Below, in pieces: positions 11,531 to 21,928 of a stretch of 64,000 nt of DNA (position 1 is its first letter; every line of letters begins with the position of its first letter). The stretch covers positions 40,323,501 to 40,387,500 of the forward strand of contig CP136898.1 of assembly GCA_034359265.1 (NCBI GenBank), given 5' to 3'. Source of the DNA: Canna indica. Its lineage: Eukaryota; Streptophyta; Magnoliopsida; Zingiberales; Cannaceae. Under the pieces are notes generated by a model. It saw only the letters and a program-made list of their open reading frames with translations. It made no database searches and was not told the origin of the DNA. The translations under genes were made by a program, and so were the position numbers.

Positions 11531-12363
11531 TTACTCATACATATAGTATAATGTAAAACACAAAAAATGTGAGAACAAATAGTAGGTTTTTTCAATTAGT
11601 AAAAAAGAGCCCTTAGTGGTTTCTTAAAGAAAACATGTGCATAAACAATATTGGCGGTGTAAAAGGCTAGGGATGCAGAAAAGAAAAAGAAGCACACGTT
11701 ATAACAAATCCTGAGGTTATACTATTCAAATCATAAATCAATCAACAACAGAAAAAAAGAACTACATGGCATTGATAAGCATACAAGATAAAACTCTATT
11801 AGATTGATTTAGCTCAAGGAAGCCCAAAAGAAGCCGAACCTGAGTCGATGAACTAAGAATAATTGATTATATGTAAAACTGAAGAAAAAAGGGAAAAATC
11901 TTAGTAAGCGACATTCCATTCTTGTAGGAGGTACAGCAAAGGTCAGTTTAAATACAAAAAAGGAATTAAAATGAAGACAAACTTAATTAGAAATACTATA
12001 AACTGCTTTGATGCATTAGGTTTCAATCAAGGACTAAAGAAGTTTTGATTGAAACTGCTTTGATGCATTAGGTTCTCAAAAATTTGTCACACGGAGGTCA
12101 CATATTCCAAAAGTTGTCACAATTTAGTTTTTAAATTATGAATTTTTTAGTGTAATCAATAGCAATTAACAAATTAACCTACAACTAATTCCAGTTGCAT
12201 GACTTACTGTAAAGAAACAATTGAATAGATATCTGAGCAGGAGCTGGTTAGTTAGCAAAGAACATGGACTAGGAACTAAAGCAAGGACTTAAATCAATGA
12301 AGAAACTTATCACTTTATTTTACCATTCTGAAGTTTTTTAATTGTCAGACAGATAACTAGAAG

Positions 12364-12717
12364 CTATAACACTCTTGAAATGAAACTATTGAAGTATTGA
12401 ATACCAATCACCAAGAATGCCCAAGGGTACCATTCTTGATGCGCCCAGCTCCTTTGTGAACCTGGAGGACCATTACTCTTGAACCTTGATGATTCTTCGA
12501 TGGCAGCCCCATTCCCACTCCGCCGCACAATCAACCCTGACCTCGCCCTCCGCATCTTCATCCCTAGCAGAGATATGCGAAGGGAAGAGAGCAAGGGTGT
12601 CGAAGAGGAAGAGGACGCGGATTTGAAGGTGGTGGCCGGGGGATGCCTTTCCCTTTCGTCGTCGGCTCGAAGAGGAGAAGTGAATAAGGAGATTGGACAA
12701 TAACAGCTACAAATCAA
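12364..12717 (-). other. Unassigned GC-rich open stretch (possible captured 5' exon)
   Basis: The GC content rises sharply here compared with the AT-rich surroundings. A 117-residue minus-strand frame is open (ending WAHQEWYPWAFLVIG...). It looks like a 5' exon plus leader of some plant gene next to the right subterminal repeats, but I do not recognise the protein. Overlapping open frames on both strands reduce confidence. Confidence 0.25.
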
Positions 12718-12849
12718 CGGCGGTGGAGATGGTGGAGACGGAGCAGTGGAGAGTGAAGAGTGAAGAGGTGAAGAATCGGCATAGGGATTTCAGTGGAGAG
12801 TGAAGAGTGATAGCGGGAAAAATTATAAATCAAATTTCGGTGGGGGATT

Positions 12850-13330
12850 TCGGCGTAGGGATTTTAAATAGGAGACACATATAAATTGGCGTCTCTAATC
12901 TAATCTTAAATCGGAGACGCATATAAATTACATCTTTAATTTTAAATCGGAGACGCATATAAATTACGTCTCTAATTTTAAAGCGGAGACGCATATAAAT
13001 TGCATCTCTAATTTTAAATCGAAGACGCATATAAATTGCGTCTCTAATTTTAAAGCAGAGACGCAATATAAATTGTGTCTCTAATTTTTTTAATTCGAAG
13101 ACACAATATAAATTGCGTTTCTAATTTTTAAGAAATCTGGGACGCAATGTAAATTGCGTCTTTAATTTTGAGGCGCTCGTAATAAAGCGTCTCTAATTGA
13201 AAAAAAAAAATTGTGATGCTAAGGAAAAATGTGTCCCCAATTACAACAGAAAAGATGATGCTTTTTTTAGTGTCTCCAAATAATATGGATTTTAAAATTT
13301 TGGCAACACTAATAAAAGCGTCCCTACAAT
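12850..13330. repeat. Right subterminal repeats of inner CACTA
   Basis: At least seven units of about 45 bases. Each has GGAGACGC, ATATAAATT and GCGTCTCTAAT in turn, so GAGACGC motifs appear in both orientations. The open frame read across them (repeated MRLRFKIRD) is a by-product of the repeats. Confidence 0.85.
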
Positions 13331-13361
13331 TGTGTCCTTAAAGGTTCATTTTCTTGTAGTG

Positions 13362-13784
13362 GTACTTCTTGGTTTGTAGCTACCGTTAATAGGCTAAAAG
13401 CTACACAGATTGCAGAGTGTAGGCTATGCATAGCCGTGGTTTAAAATCTCGGTACCGGTACCGGTTTCGGTCACCGGCCAGTACCGGCATATACCGGTAC
13501 CGTACCGGTATATACCGGTACCGTACCGTACCGACACACGGTACGGACCGGTATGAAAATGCATACCGGCCGGGTTTTTTTTTTTTTTTCGTGACATACC
13601 GCCATATACCGCCCGGTATACACAATATACCCGGTTTTTTCAAATACCGGGTATATCGTATACCGGAAACCTAAAAAACCGGTAAATACCGGACTTACCG
13701 TACCGTACCGACCGAGATTTTAAACCATATGCATAGCTCCATTTTCAAGACCATTGGATGTAATTGATCCAAAAGAGGCAGATC
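13362..13784 (-). pseudogene. Mei2-like exon, upstream half, split by a MITE
   Basis: After a CCTCTAG acceptor (exon from 13784) the minus strand reads SASFGSITSNGLENGAM. It then resumes beyond the MITE at 13435 with HSLHSAICVA and runs to the inner-CACTA insertion point at 13362, continuing at 6360. 'FGSxxSxGLENGxMxxLHSA' fits the middle part of Mei2-like proteins. The exon is thus broken twice, by a Mutator-type MITE and by a CACTA. Confidence 0.6.
13436..13728. mobile_element. Mutator-type MITE, CCGGTAT-rich (copy 2)
   Basis: An inverted-orientation relative of the element at 10512-10753. Its ends are GTGGTTTAAAATCTCGGT and the reverse complement of ATGGTTTAAAATCTCGGT. The flanks ATGCATAGC (13427-13435 and 13729-13737) are a perfect 9-bp target duplication, which places the family with Mutator-like elements. 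It contains a T-rich tract at about 13575-13589. Confidence 0.85.
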
Positions 13785-14470
13785 CTAGAGGAAAAAAAGA
13801 AAAGCTAAGCTCAAGCAAAGCTCAAGCATGATAGGAAAATGATAAGAGATATATAAAGAAAAAAATAACAGAAGGGTCATTTGAAATAGGAAAGCACAAC
13901 ACATATATAATGCCAAAGTTCCTAATGGAGAGTGAGGGGCTACCCTACTTCCATCCATTTGAATCTTCCTTCTCCATTTTAGGATAAAACTGCTGAATTA
14001 AGCTGTTAGTTCAACAAAAATATCATTCATGGATGGTCAACAGAGGAAAATGATATTAAACATAAATCCAAGGAAAAAATGGAAAGTAGCCCATGAAGGA
14101 TAAAGGACAAACAGACAAATGTACAAACATAAAAGGAAAACACATATATGCACTTAAGCAAACTTGCAAAACCAACATCTTTGCTATAAAGGGCATTTCC
14201 CAATCCCAACCAGAATGCCAAATGTACTAGCTTACTTAACAAAGTCCTACTATTCCATGTTCCACTGTAAACTTCCTCGCACATAACCCACAATATATGC
14301 TACTAAGTAAGTCCCTATTTGAATTATCAGTTAAGAACCCTAAAGTTAATAAATTAACAGACTCGGTCGAGGAACCATGTGTTTTGAGCATTGATTCTCC
14401 CAAATTAACTAATAGGAACCAAGCAGATCAAGACATGGAGCAATCATTGGGATTCAGAGGCAAACACTAC

Positions 14471-14715
14471 CTTCCCCCAGCGCAGGGGCGGACGGAGGAA
14501 GCTCCATAGTGAGATAACAGCTGAGGGATCACGTCGTGAGGTATCGCTTCGCGGAGATGCAGGACAAGAAGCGTCGCCACTGCCGTAGAGGCATTAGACT
14601 GGTCCTCAGCTTTTGGTACTGAGTGCGGCGGCAGAGGCGTCGGAGCCGTCAACTGTGGCTGAAGCGACGATAGCGGCGGAGGATGACGACGACGAGGGGG
14701 AAAGGAGCTCGCCAT
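14471..14715 (-). pseudogene. Captured U11/U12-65K-like first exon
   Basis: The minus strand starts with MASSFPPRR and a proline-rich leader, then ATLLVLHLREAIPHDVIPQL and LSHYGASSVRPCAGG, ending at AAG|GTAGTG (exon 14715-14471). This is the beginning of RRM1 of plant U11/U12-65K, a minor-spliceosome protein. The first exon sits near the right end of the outer CACTA, while later exons sit near the left end (2963-3290). Mei2-like DNA lies between them, so the captured gene has been split or two captures are interleaved. Confidence 0.75.
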
Positions 14716-14998
14716 TAGTTAGAGCAAATGCTCGTCAAATCTCGAACGTCAGGGTTTAATTTTACCCTCCTTTGCCATCGGCGACGATAAACGAGACACT
14801 ACGGGCGAAAGGACTTGCTGCACGTCACTATAACAGGCTTGATTACTTCGACCCCAGTTAACATCTATATAAACTTGGCTTTAATATTTAATCTAGACGG
14901 GATCAGTAATAAATAGAAATTTGCATTTATTCGTATTAAGCGGCAATTATGTTATTGCTACGAATTAATTGACATTAAAAAACTAATCTCTAGTAGTG
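14716..14998. other. Right terminal region of outer CACTA
   Basis: No gene seen. The region becomes AT-rich towards the terminal inverted repeat and contains GCAATT-like motifs that also occur near the left end. These may be subterminal sites. Confidence 0.4.
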
Positions 14999-15001
14999 CT
15001 T

Positions 15002-15450
15002 GCAGCCACTTTCACCCGAGGAAATATCTATTGACACTCATATAAGGATTTCATTCGACGTTCCTTGAGTGGGTTCTATTCAGGGAACTCATTCTCCAAT
15101 GAGCACCTGCACGTGTACATTAATGACACTTCATAGGTAACTGCGAGATCAACTATTTATTATCATATAGGACATGTACCAAGTGAACTAGTCTTGTCGG
15201 AATCACTGATCCCCTTCTCGATGATCCTATGACTATGAACATTTAGGACATGGGCCTCTCGATTCTAAGTTTTACTGACATGATCTCATCATGGCCTTAG
15301 AATCACATGCTCGAGTTCATGGGGTTCATCATAATCTTATTAAACAAATATGCAACATATGATAAAAAAATACCTCATTATATTTATTATTCTTGAGTAG
15401 TCTCTAAACACATCGACATATGATTGGCTCAATGACACTATTCTTTTCAA
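15002..15450 (-). mobile_element. Right part of copia LTR copy A
   Basis: Matches 20990-21432 and continues the LTR interrupted at 2336. It ends ATTCTTTTCA, so read on the minus strand it starts TGAAAAGAAT. The adjacent inner sequence on the minus strand is purine-rich (AAGTGAGAGA), a plausible polypurine tract. Confidence 0.75.
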
Positions 15451-16431
15451 TCTCTCACTTGTACTTTAGCCAATCACCCTAGTGTCCCTTTAGTGACGAT
15501 GATGTGGTAATTAGTTTGATCTGCATCAATGTCTTTTAGTCATCACCTCTTCCCAACGACGAGGTGATACTGCCCTTAGGAAAAGCAACAATTATTCACA
15601 GGATCTCAATTCCTTTACTATGAGCTATAGCCCCATTATTGTCATACAAAATCGTCACTGAACTGGCAACCTTAGGAACAACTCTCATTAAATGATAAAC
15701 CCCTTTATCTAGATGTTATCCTAGGTAGCTTTGCAAGTAACAAATCATATAGCCTTTGTCACCTTATCAGCTACAATATCCAGCTCGAATCCCTTTCTAG
15801 CTTACTACACCACCATTTAAGATATCCTCATACCTTGATATGGTTTTATTGTCATCTAGAACGTCGTGTTTCTCGTCCTTCTCAAGAACCTGAGAGAGTT
15901 CTCCATTGCTTTCCAAAGTTCTTCTATAGGGGCTGCTTGAAATCTACTAGTTACCCCTAAGGCATAAGCGACATTAGGCCAAGTGCAGATCATCGACTGA
16001 TGGATCCTACTGCACAAGCATAAGGGATCTCACTCATCTTTTGTCTCTTCTCATGTGTCTTAGGAGAGATTTTCTTGAAGAGACTGATGTTATGACTCAT
16101 AGGCAAGTAATCTCTTTAATTGTCTTCTATGCTAAATCTCCTTAGCATTGTATCAATATATTTGGACTGGGGTAATCCAGGCATCCTTTCAGACCTATCC
16201 CTATAGATCTTACTGCCGAGTATATAGGAGACTTTTCCTAGATTTGTCATGGAGAATGTTTTTGGGAAATTACTAGAGCATGGGAACGTCTTTCCCAATG
16301 AATAGTATGTCATCCTCATACAACACCACTACACTCCCACTAATCACCTTGTATACACAAGGTTCATCAACATTTTTGATAAAGTCAAACCCTTTTGACT
16401 GTAGTCGATAGATGGACCTCTATAGCTTGTA

Positions 16432-19186
16432 TGTAATATCCTAGATATTTAATTATATTATTTTCCTTTATGGTTGTGTTTGCCAGCCTAGAGAACTAGA
16501 TTGAGGTCGAACCGAGTCGACTCATGGTCTGGTGCGAGCCTACAAGCTCGGGTAAGTAGGATTATGAATATGAAAATTTTGCTTGAGTAGTTAAATTTCT
16601 TTAATTTTATATTGTGTATGCATAATTATTTATCTTATGTGGTTGCTTATAGTTTATCATGGGATTAGAATGAGATTGTTTAAGTTAGCGGGTTCGGGTT
16701 CGGGTTCGGCCTGAGGCGGATGCGGGTTTGATAAAGGGCTAGTGGAGTTAGGGTTGAGGAGAGAGTATAAAAATCCCTCCCCTTGGCTTGCGGCTCCCCA
16801 TTGGAGCCACACAAGCATTAGAAGAAGGGAGCAACCGCCAGTCGCCCCCTTCCTCTCTCCCTCTCTCTTGCGAGCCTCCGCCCTCAAGCCCAGCCACCGA
16901 GCTTCTTCCCTTCCTCTCCTTCTTCCTTCTCTTTGGGGCCAAGCCAAGAGGAGCCAGTCAGCCGCCAAGCCGCCAGCTAGCCCCTCTCTCTCTTCCCCTC
17001 TCCCTCTCCTCAAGTTGGCAGCTTGAGGTGAGCCGCCGCCCCCTCTCTTCCTCCTTCTTGAGTCGAGCCATCATCTTTGAAGCCGGATTCAAGGGCCATT
17101 GTCCGGGATTTCTTATAATCATCCTTCCAAATTGGGTGAGTGATTTTATCCTCCTTCTTCGGGATTTCTTCAAATTTCTTGAAAGTCGTTCTTGGAGGCT
17201 TGATATTCTTGATTCGTTTTCGATGATCTCTCGGATTCTTGCCGTTCTTTTTGTGTATCATGCTTGAGGAGGCCCTAGGATGATCCTAGGGGTGCTCGAC
17301 CAAGGAAGAATCAAGGGTGCCCTCAAGTTGTTTGGTGAAATGCCCAAGTGAGCGATCTTATTTATTTTGAAGTATAAAACTTGAATTGTTTGCCTAATTA
17401 GATTCTTAAATTATGGTTGCATGCCTTAGATTTAAATATGTGATTTTTGGAATTTAATCATGTTTATAAAAATATGACTTTGATCTTAAAGCCATGTGTG
17501 CTTAATATGGGTTCTTGATCATTAAGTTGGGATCTTGTTTAAAGATTATCTTGATGCTTGTTAATCTTGGCTAAACAAACATGATTTAATTCTTGTAAAT
17601 TTTGTCTCCATGATATAATTCTGTTGTGTTGATAATTAAGGAATTTAATTCTGTAATTTTTGGATTAAATAATCTCTAATGTGCTGAAACTCAATTAGGC
17701 TGAAAACTGCATGCTGAATTGTTTATTTTAGGGCTGATTTTGAAATCATGTTTGTAATGTGCATAGTTTGCTGAACATAATCGTGTAACATATCGTTTCG
17801 ACCAGAAAATATAGTTTGGAAATATAGGATACACTCTAGGGGCCAGATTCGGATTAGATACATCAGTTTCGGGCAGAACAGTAAGCTAAAATAAAACCCT
17901 AATTATTGTGAACTAAATTTTAAGTGCATAATTATAATTAGGCAAAAAGGGTCAGCATAATCTGTTATGAATCAACATGAGAAGTTTATGCATGAAATAA
18001 AATCACACGGGTTTATGACATTACGGGTTTAAGAGTTGGGGTCGAGTATTAGGGTGTTGAGACACTTTCCAATAGGAACACCCTTAAGACACCGTAGGGA
18101 AGATTTGACTTAGGTCATGGTGCGTCATATCTTTATGAATGGCGGAGAGGCTCGTTGAGGAGCCGAATTGCGGGCTAGGCTCGGAAGGTTGGATGGCTAA
18201 TTCTCAACCTGCAGAACAAGTTCAGATGACATTTCCCGATTGTTCTGGTTTGGCTTCGTTGGATAAGTTCGAAGGGCCTACCCGATTATCCCTAAAGTGA
18301 TTTTTAAGGAATAAGTTCGGATGACATACCTGATTATTCCTGAGATATCTTAGAGGAGTAAGTTCGGATGGCCTACCCGATTACTCTTGTGATATCTTAA
18401 AGGGGCAAGTTCGGACGGTCGAATCCCGATTGTCCCTATGCGTCTCATGGAGCAAGTTCGGAGGGCCTTCCCGATTGCTCCCGAGTTTCTTTATACTAGC
18501 TAGGATAAGTTCGGAGGGTCTTTCCAATTATCCTAGTATGTGTTGTTGCCTTAGGGCATGGTCGGCTTAGGCTTGTTGATCTTCACCATTTGGGTGTTGA
18601 ATGCCTTCGGGCAGGTGGTGGTCTGACGGCATGTTAGCTGGTCACTCCATTGTGACCTCTCCTTGCTTGAGTCAGGAGTTTTGCTTATTACATCTTATCT
18701 GTATTGTTTTTCGTGAGAGTTGGTAGAATCGCTCATTGAGTTCTTTTGAACTCACCCGTTGTCATTGTTTTATTTTGTTTTACAGAGCCTGACCGGTGAG
18801 GTGGGCTGGAGCACTCGACGCAGCTAGAGGGCAGAGGAGCCACATGATCTCATAACAGTCCTAGTAAGGGGTCGTAATCGAGTCTGTAATAGTTTGATCA
18901 TGCACTTGTAGTTTGATGTATTAGAGTTGTAGTCCCATGGGGACATTCATGTTTTATTCAGATTTTATTAATAAAGAACTATTGCTTTTGGTATGTTTAT
19001 TTCCGCACTCGAACTATTTGTTAAAAACTTTGATGTTTGAAATCATAATCGGTTTTGGTTCTTTTGTTAATAAAAATTGTTATTTACTTTGTTGTTTTAT
19101 GATGTTGGCATATGCATGAGTTAGGCTGCGGGGTATAGGCACGTATACCTTGGCCGGTTACGTGACCCTGTATTTGGGGTGTGACA
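16432..19186 (+). mobile_element. Solo LTR, probably Ty3/gypsy
   Basis: Starts TGTAATATCCTAG and ends GGGGTGTGACA. The flanks TTGTA (16427-16431 and 19187-19191) are a perfect 5-bp target duplication. There is no internal coding region or second LTR, so it is a single 2.75 kb LTR left by LTR-LTR recombination. It contains a GC- and pyrimidine-rich block (16780-17080) whose long open frames on both strands are low-complexity, and a hairpin array at 18212-18535. Related LTR ends occur at 21928 and 61152. Confidence 0.85.
18212..18535 (+). repeat. Seven-unit hairpin array with covarying stems
   Basis: Each unit is about 32-37 bases spaced about 45-50 apart and has the form stem, GTTCGGANGGCCTACCCGA-like core, reverse-complement stem. 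The stems differ: CAGAACAA/TTGTTCTG (18212-18247), GGATAA/TTATCC (18261-18291), AGGAATAA/TTATTCCT (18307-18341), AGGAGTAA/TTACTCTT (18353-18388), GGGGCAA/TTGTCCC (about 18400-18435), GGAGCAA/TTGCTCC (about 18450-18482), CTAGGATAA/TTATCCTAG (about 18500-18535). Pairing is kept while the bases change, with two G-T pairs. The core can add TCGG/CCGA pairs. Confidence 0.85.
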
Positions 19187-20487
19187 TTGTATATCTTACT
19201 CAGTCCAACCGAGGATACGAACTCATTTGGTTGAGTCATATAGACTTCTTTTTTTTATAGAAGAACGTTGTCTTGACACCCAATAACCAGATCTCGTATT
19301 CATGGTACCCACTAATGGCTAGCTAACAACATCTTGATGGACTTGAGCAAGGTAACTGATGAGACTGTCTCATCGTAGACAACCTATTGTGTAGGTTAGA
19401 TACCATTCTTTAACCAATCTAGCCTTATAGGTCTCTACCTTATCATCTGCTCTGATCTTTCTCCTAAAGATTTATCTACACCCTATAGGGGTTACCCTTT
19501 CGGACAGGTCAACCAAAGTCCATACTTGGTTGGTATACATTGAATCTAGTGTTGATTTGCACTTTGCCATCGCTTGTGGTCAACACCCTTGACCGCCTTA
19601 TCAAAACATCACAGATTTCCTGAATCTAGGTCATTCCCAATGACTAGATACAATACTTAAGGTAGCCTGTGCAGTCTACTTGATCTACAAAGAGTGGTGG
19701 GAGGTAGTAGTTCTTTGGATTTGTCTAACCTGTGGACTTTCCATCGGTTGTTGCAAATTTGTTTTGGCTCTTGAACTTCATCAAGTTCAATATTTCTCTC
19801 ACTCCCACTTTTCTCGATAAACTCATTTTCTAAGAAAGTGGCGTATTTACTGACAAAACACCTTAAGTTTAGTTGGGACGAAAAATGATACCCAAAACAC
19901 CCTTTAGGGTATCCCATAAAATCTGCACCTGGTTGATCTAATTTAGTTTGTCATACGTTGGGCAACCCCAAATCTTTAAGAAGCTCCAGATTCGATTTCT
20001 TGTCACTCCATATCTCATATGGTGTATTGGAGATAGACTAAGTAAATGGTCATTACAAGAGTGTATCCCCAACATGAAAATGGAAGATTGGTAAAATAGA
20101 GTATGGATAACATCATATTTAATAAGGTGTGATTCCCCCTTTCAGACACTCCATTATGCAGTGGTGTGCCAGGAGGGCTCCATAAATGAGACAATCCCTT
20201 TGTCTTTGAGATAATTCAGAAATCCAATAGATAAGTATTTCCTGCCTTGATCTGATCGAAGGACTATAATACATTTTCTAATTTGTTTCTTAACTTCACC
20301 TTTACACTCCTTGAACTATTCGAAAGGTAATTGGGTCACATTAGATGGACATACTCGTGCCTCTTCATATAGTAGGAGTATCCTCCTCTGGCTTGAGTTG
20401 TCATCGGCCTATATACACCTATGTGGGCCAACTCTAACAACGCAGCGACCCTTTCACTAGATCTGGTGAACATCTAGTGAGGTTCCA

Positions 20488-21432
20488 CCTGGATTGACGT
20501 TTAGCAACATGTCATGATTGACGTCTAGTAACATGTCATGACCACCCAGATAGTGTGAGGTTCAATCTATAGGGATTGAATGCCCTTTAGTAATTAGTTA
20601 TCGTGCAACTAAATCATTCGATTACAATGTCCCGAATTTGGCTACGGTATGAAAGATATGTCAAACCATAATACTGATTTATATGTATTCCACCTGTCAA
20701 GTTATCGTCTAAATCATGAAACGTCATAAACCCTTTTTCGTCTATCATATCCACTCTGGTAAGAGATTCTTGAGTCGACACTTGAATGGATACGTAGGAC
20801 ACTATCTCCTCTTACTAGGAGTAATCAATTCCTTGTTAGTTGCTCACCCACCTACATGAAAGCTTCTTAATGCCTAGTTGTACCCAGCACACGACTATGC
20901 AAGCCATGTAGGGATAACACCAAAGCAATGGATCATCAATCACAAGGTAACCATGATAATCTCAGGTCCAAGGATTGCTTACACCCACTATCACCTGAGG
21001 AACTGCCCATTGACACTCATATAAGGATTCCATTCGACGTTCCTCGAGCGGGGTTTGAACTGAACTCATTCTCCAATGAGCACATGCACTTGTACATTAA
21101 TGACACTTAATAGGTAACTTCAAGATCAACTACCCCTTATCATATAGGGCATGTACCAAGTGAACTAGTCTTGTCGGAATCACTGATTTTCTTCTCGGTG
21201 ATCCTATGACTAGAATCATATGTCCGAGTTCATGGGGCATATGCCCGAGTAGTCTCACTGGCATGATCTTATCACTGCCTTAGAATCATATGCCCGAGTT
21301 CATGGGGTTCATCATAATCTTATTAAACAAAGGTGCAACATATGATGAAAAAATGCTTCATTATATTTATTACCCTTGAGTAGTCCCTAAACACATCGAC
21401 ATGTGATTGGCTCAAGGGCACTATTCCTTTCA
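20488..21432 (-). mobile_element. Copia LTR copy B, truncated
   Basis: Closely similar to 1868-2336 plus 15002-15450. It lacks the part equivalent to 110-1867. Its outer end ATTCCTTTCA is intact. A short segment is duplicated: 'tgcccgagt..atgggg' recurs at about 21217-21245 and 21290-21306. It serves as the uninterrupted reference that shows where the outer CACTA inserted. Confidence 0.8.
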
Positions 21433-21928
21433 CATACCTGATGCAGTACTCTAATGAGTCAAACTTTGATTTGTATATAATAAAATACTTTACTTGCTAA
21501 CCATATTGATGTTGGTGATACATTGTTCTTCGTGAGAGGGCTCAGTTTTAGCCACTCACTTAGTTTGGAAACTCACGCCCTCCTACCTATGTGTGTAGGT
21601 TCAAGTTGAGGTACGTGGTGCCTATTGATGCAGTTGGCGATGTAAGCTCAGCGAGGAATTCCCCTAGTTGCAGTCATTGAGTTTGTTTAGTTTTGTGTCT
21701 TATTGTTGCATGACAATTTCCCTTGGAGGTCTCTTTCTTTTTGTTTGTTGGCTTTGTTGAAATATCTTGTCAGAGTATTGTCGTGTGTTGATTTGTTGAA
21801 CCATATTGTGTATTTTAATTTATGCATTTCTTTGGCACTTACCTGTGTATTCTATTGATTGTTGGTTAGGCTTCGAGGTACGGTGGTATTCTCGACCGAT
21901 CACGTGACCCTGTGTTTGGGGCGTGACA
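21433..21928 (+). mobile_element. Gypsy-type LTR fragment
   Basis: The right end 'gatcacgtgaccctg..ttggggcgtgaca' closely resembles the last ~50 bases of the solo LTR (19140-19186), so this is the 3' part of a related LTR. No left end was found; it abuts copia LTR B directly. Confidence 0.6.

Larger units (their letters stand above)
6361..13361. mobile_element. Inner CACTA transposon with several captured genes
   Basis: The element begins CACTACAACAAATATAGC and ends with the reverse complement of CACTACAAGAAAATGAACC, with GTA on both sides (6358-6360 and 13362-13364). Both ends carry dense subterminal repeats built on GGAGACGC and GCGTCTC (about 6420-6790 and 12850-13330), as is usual for CACTA transposase binding. 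It sits inside a Mei2-like exon of the outer CACTA. The interior has exon fragments of a class-3 lipase, an amino-acid permease, ribosomal protein L5 and an RCC1 protein, all on the minus strand. No transposase domain was recognised. Stretches at 8413-8830, 10860-11290 and 11540-12360 hold nothing I can identify. Confidence 0.88.
2337..14998. mobile_element. Outer CACTA (En/Spm) transposon with captured genes
   Basis: The right end reads TAGTAGTG, whose reverse complement is CACTACTAGAGATTAG. The left end CACGACTACAATATAG is a slightly damaged version. The element is flanked by CTT on both sides (2334-2336 and 14999-15001), the 3-bp duplication expected of CACTA transposons. Removing it restores a continuous copia LTR that matches the copy at 20488-21432, which is the strongest evidence for both ends. 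The interior contains minus-strand exon fragments of a U11/U12-65K-like gene and a Mei2-like gene, plus a second CACTA at 6361-13361. I see no transposase (TNP2-type) domain, so it is probably non-autonomous. The (TA)n run at 2504-2523 is trivial. Confidence 0.8.
15451..20487 (-). pseudogene. Decayed Ty1/copia pol, split by a solo LTR
   Basis: Minus-strand remnants lie in copia order: the integrase C-terminal region at about 19917-19657 (GYPKGCFGYHF, KYATFLENEFIEKSGSE, ELDEVQEPKQ) and the reverse transcriptase C-terminus at 16319-16116 (NLGKVSYILGSKIYRDRSER, LPQSKYIDTMLRRFS). RNase-H-like remnants should follow towards 15480. Stops and frameshifts are throughout. Gag and protease are missing: the integrase part runs almost directly into the LTR at 20488, so a deletion removed the 5' coding part and most of that LTR. 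The solo LTR at 16432-19186 interrupts RT. Confidence 0.7.

Noticed and set aside
12830..13066. Open frame with a repeated MRLRFKIRD unit
   Set aside because: Read-through of CACTA subterminal repeats, not a gene.
16657..17267. Several overlapping open frames of 64-159 residues on both strands
   Set aside because: They lie in a GC/pyrimidine-rich block of the solo LTR, are low-complexity and have no family resemblance.
18212..18535. CRISPR-like array
   Set aside because: The regular spacing is superficially similar, but the conserved part is the centre and the variable parts are paired stems. The context is a plant LTR.
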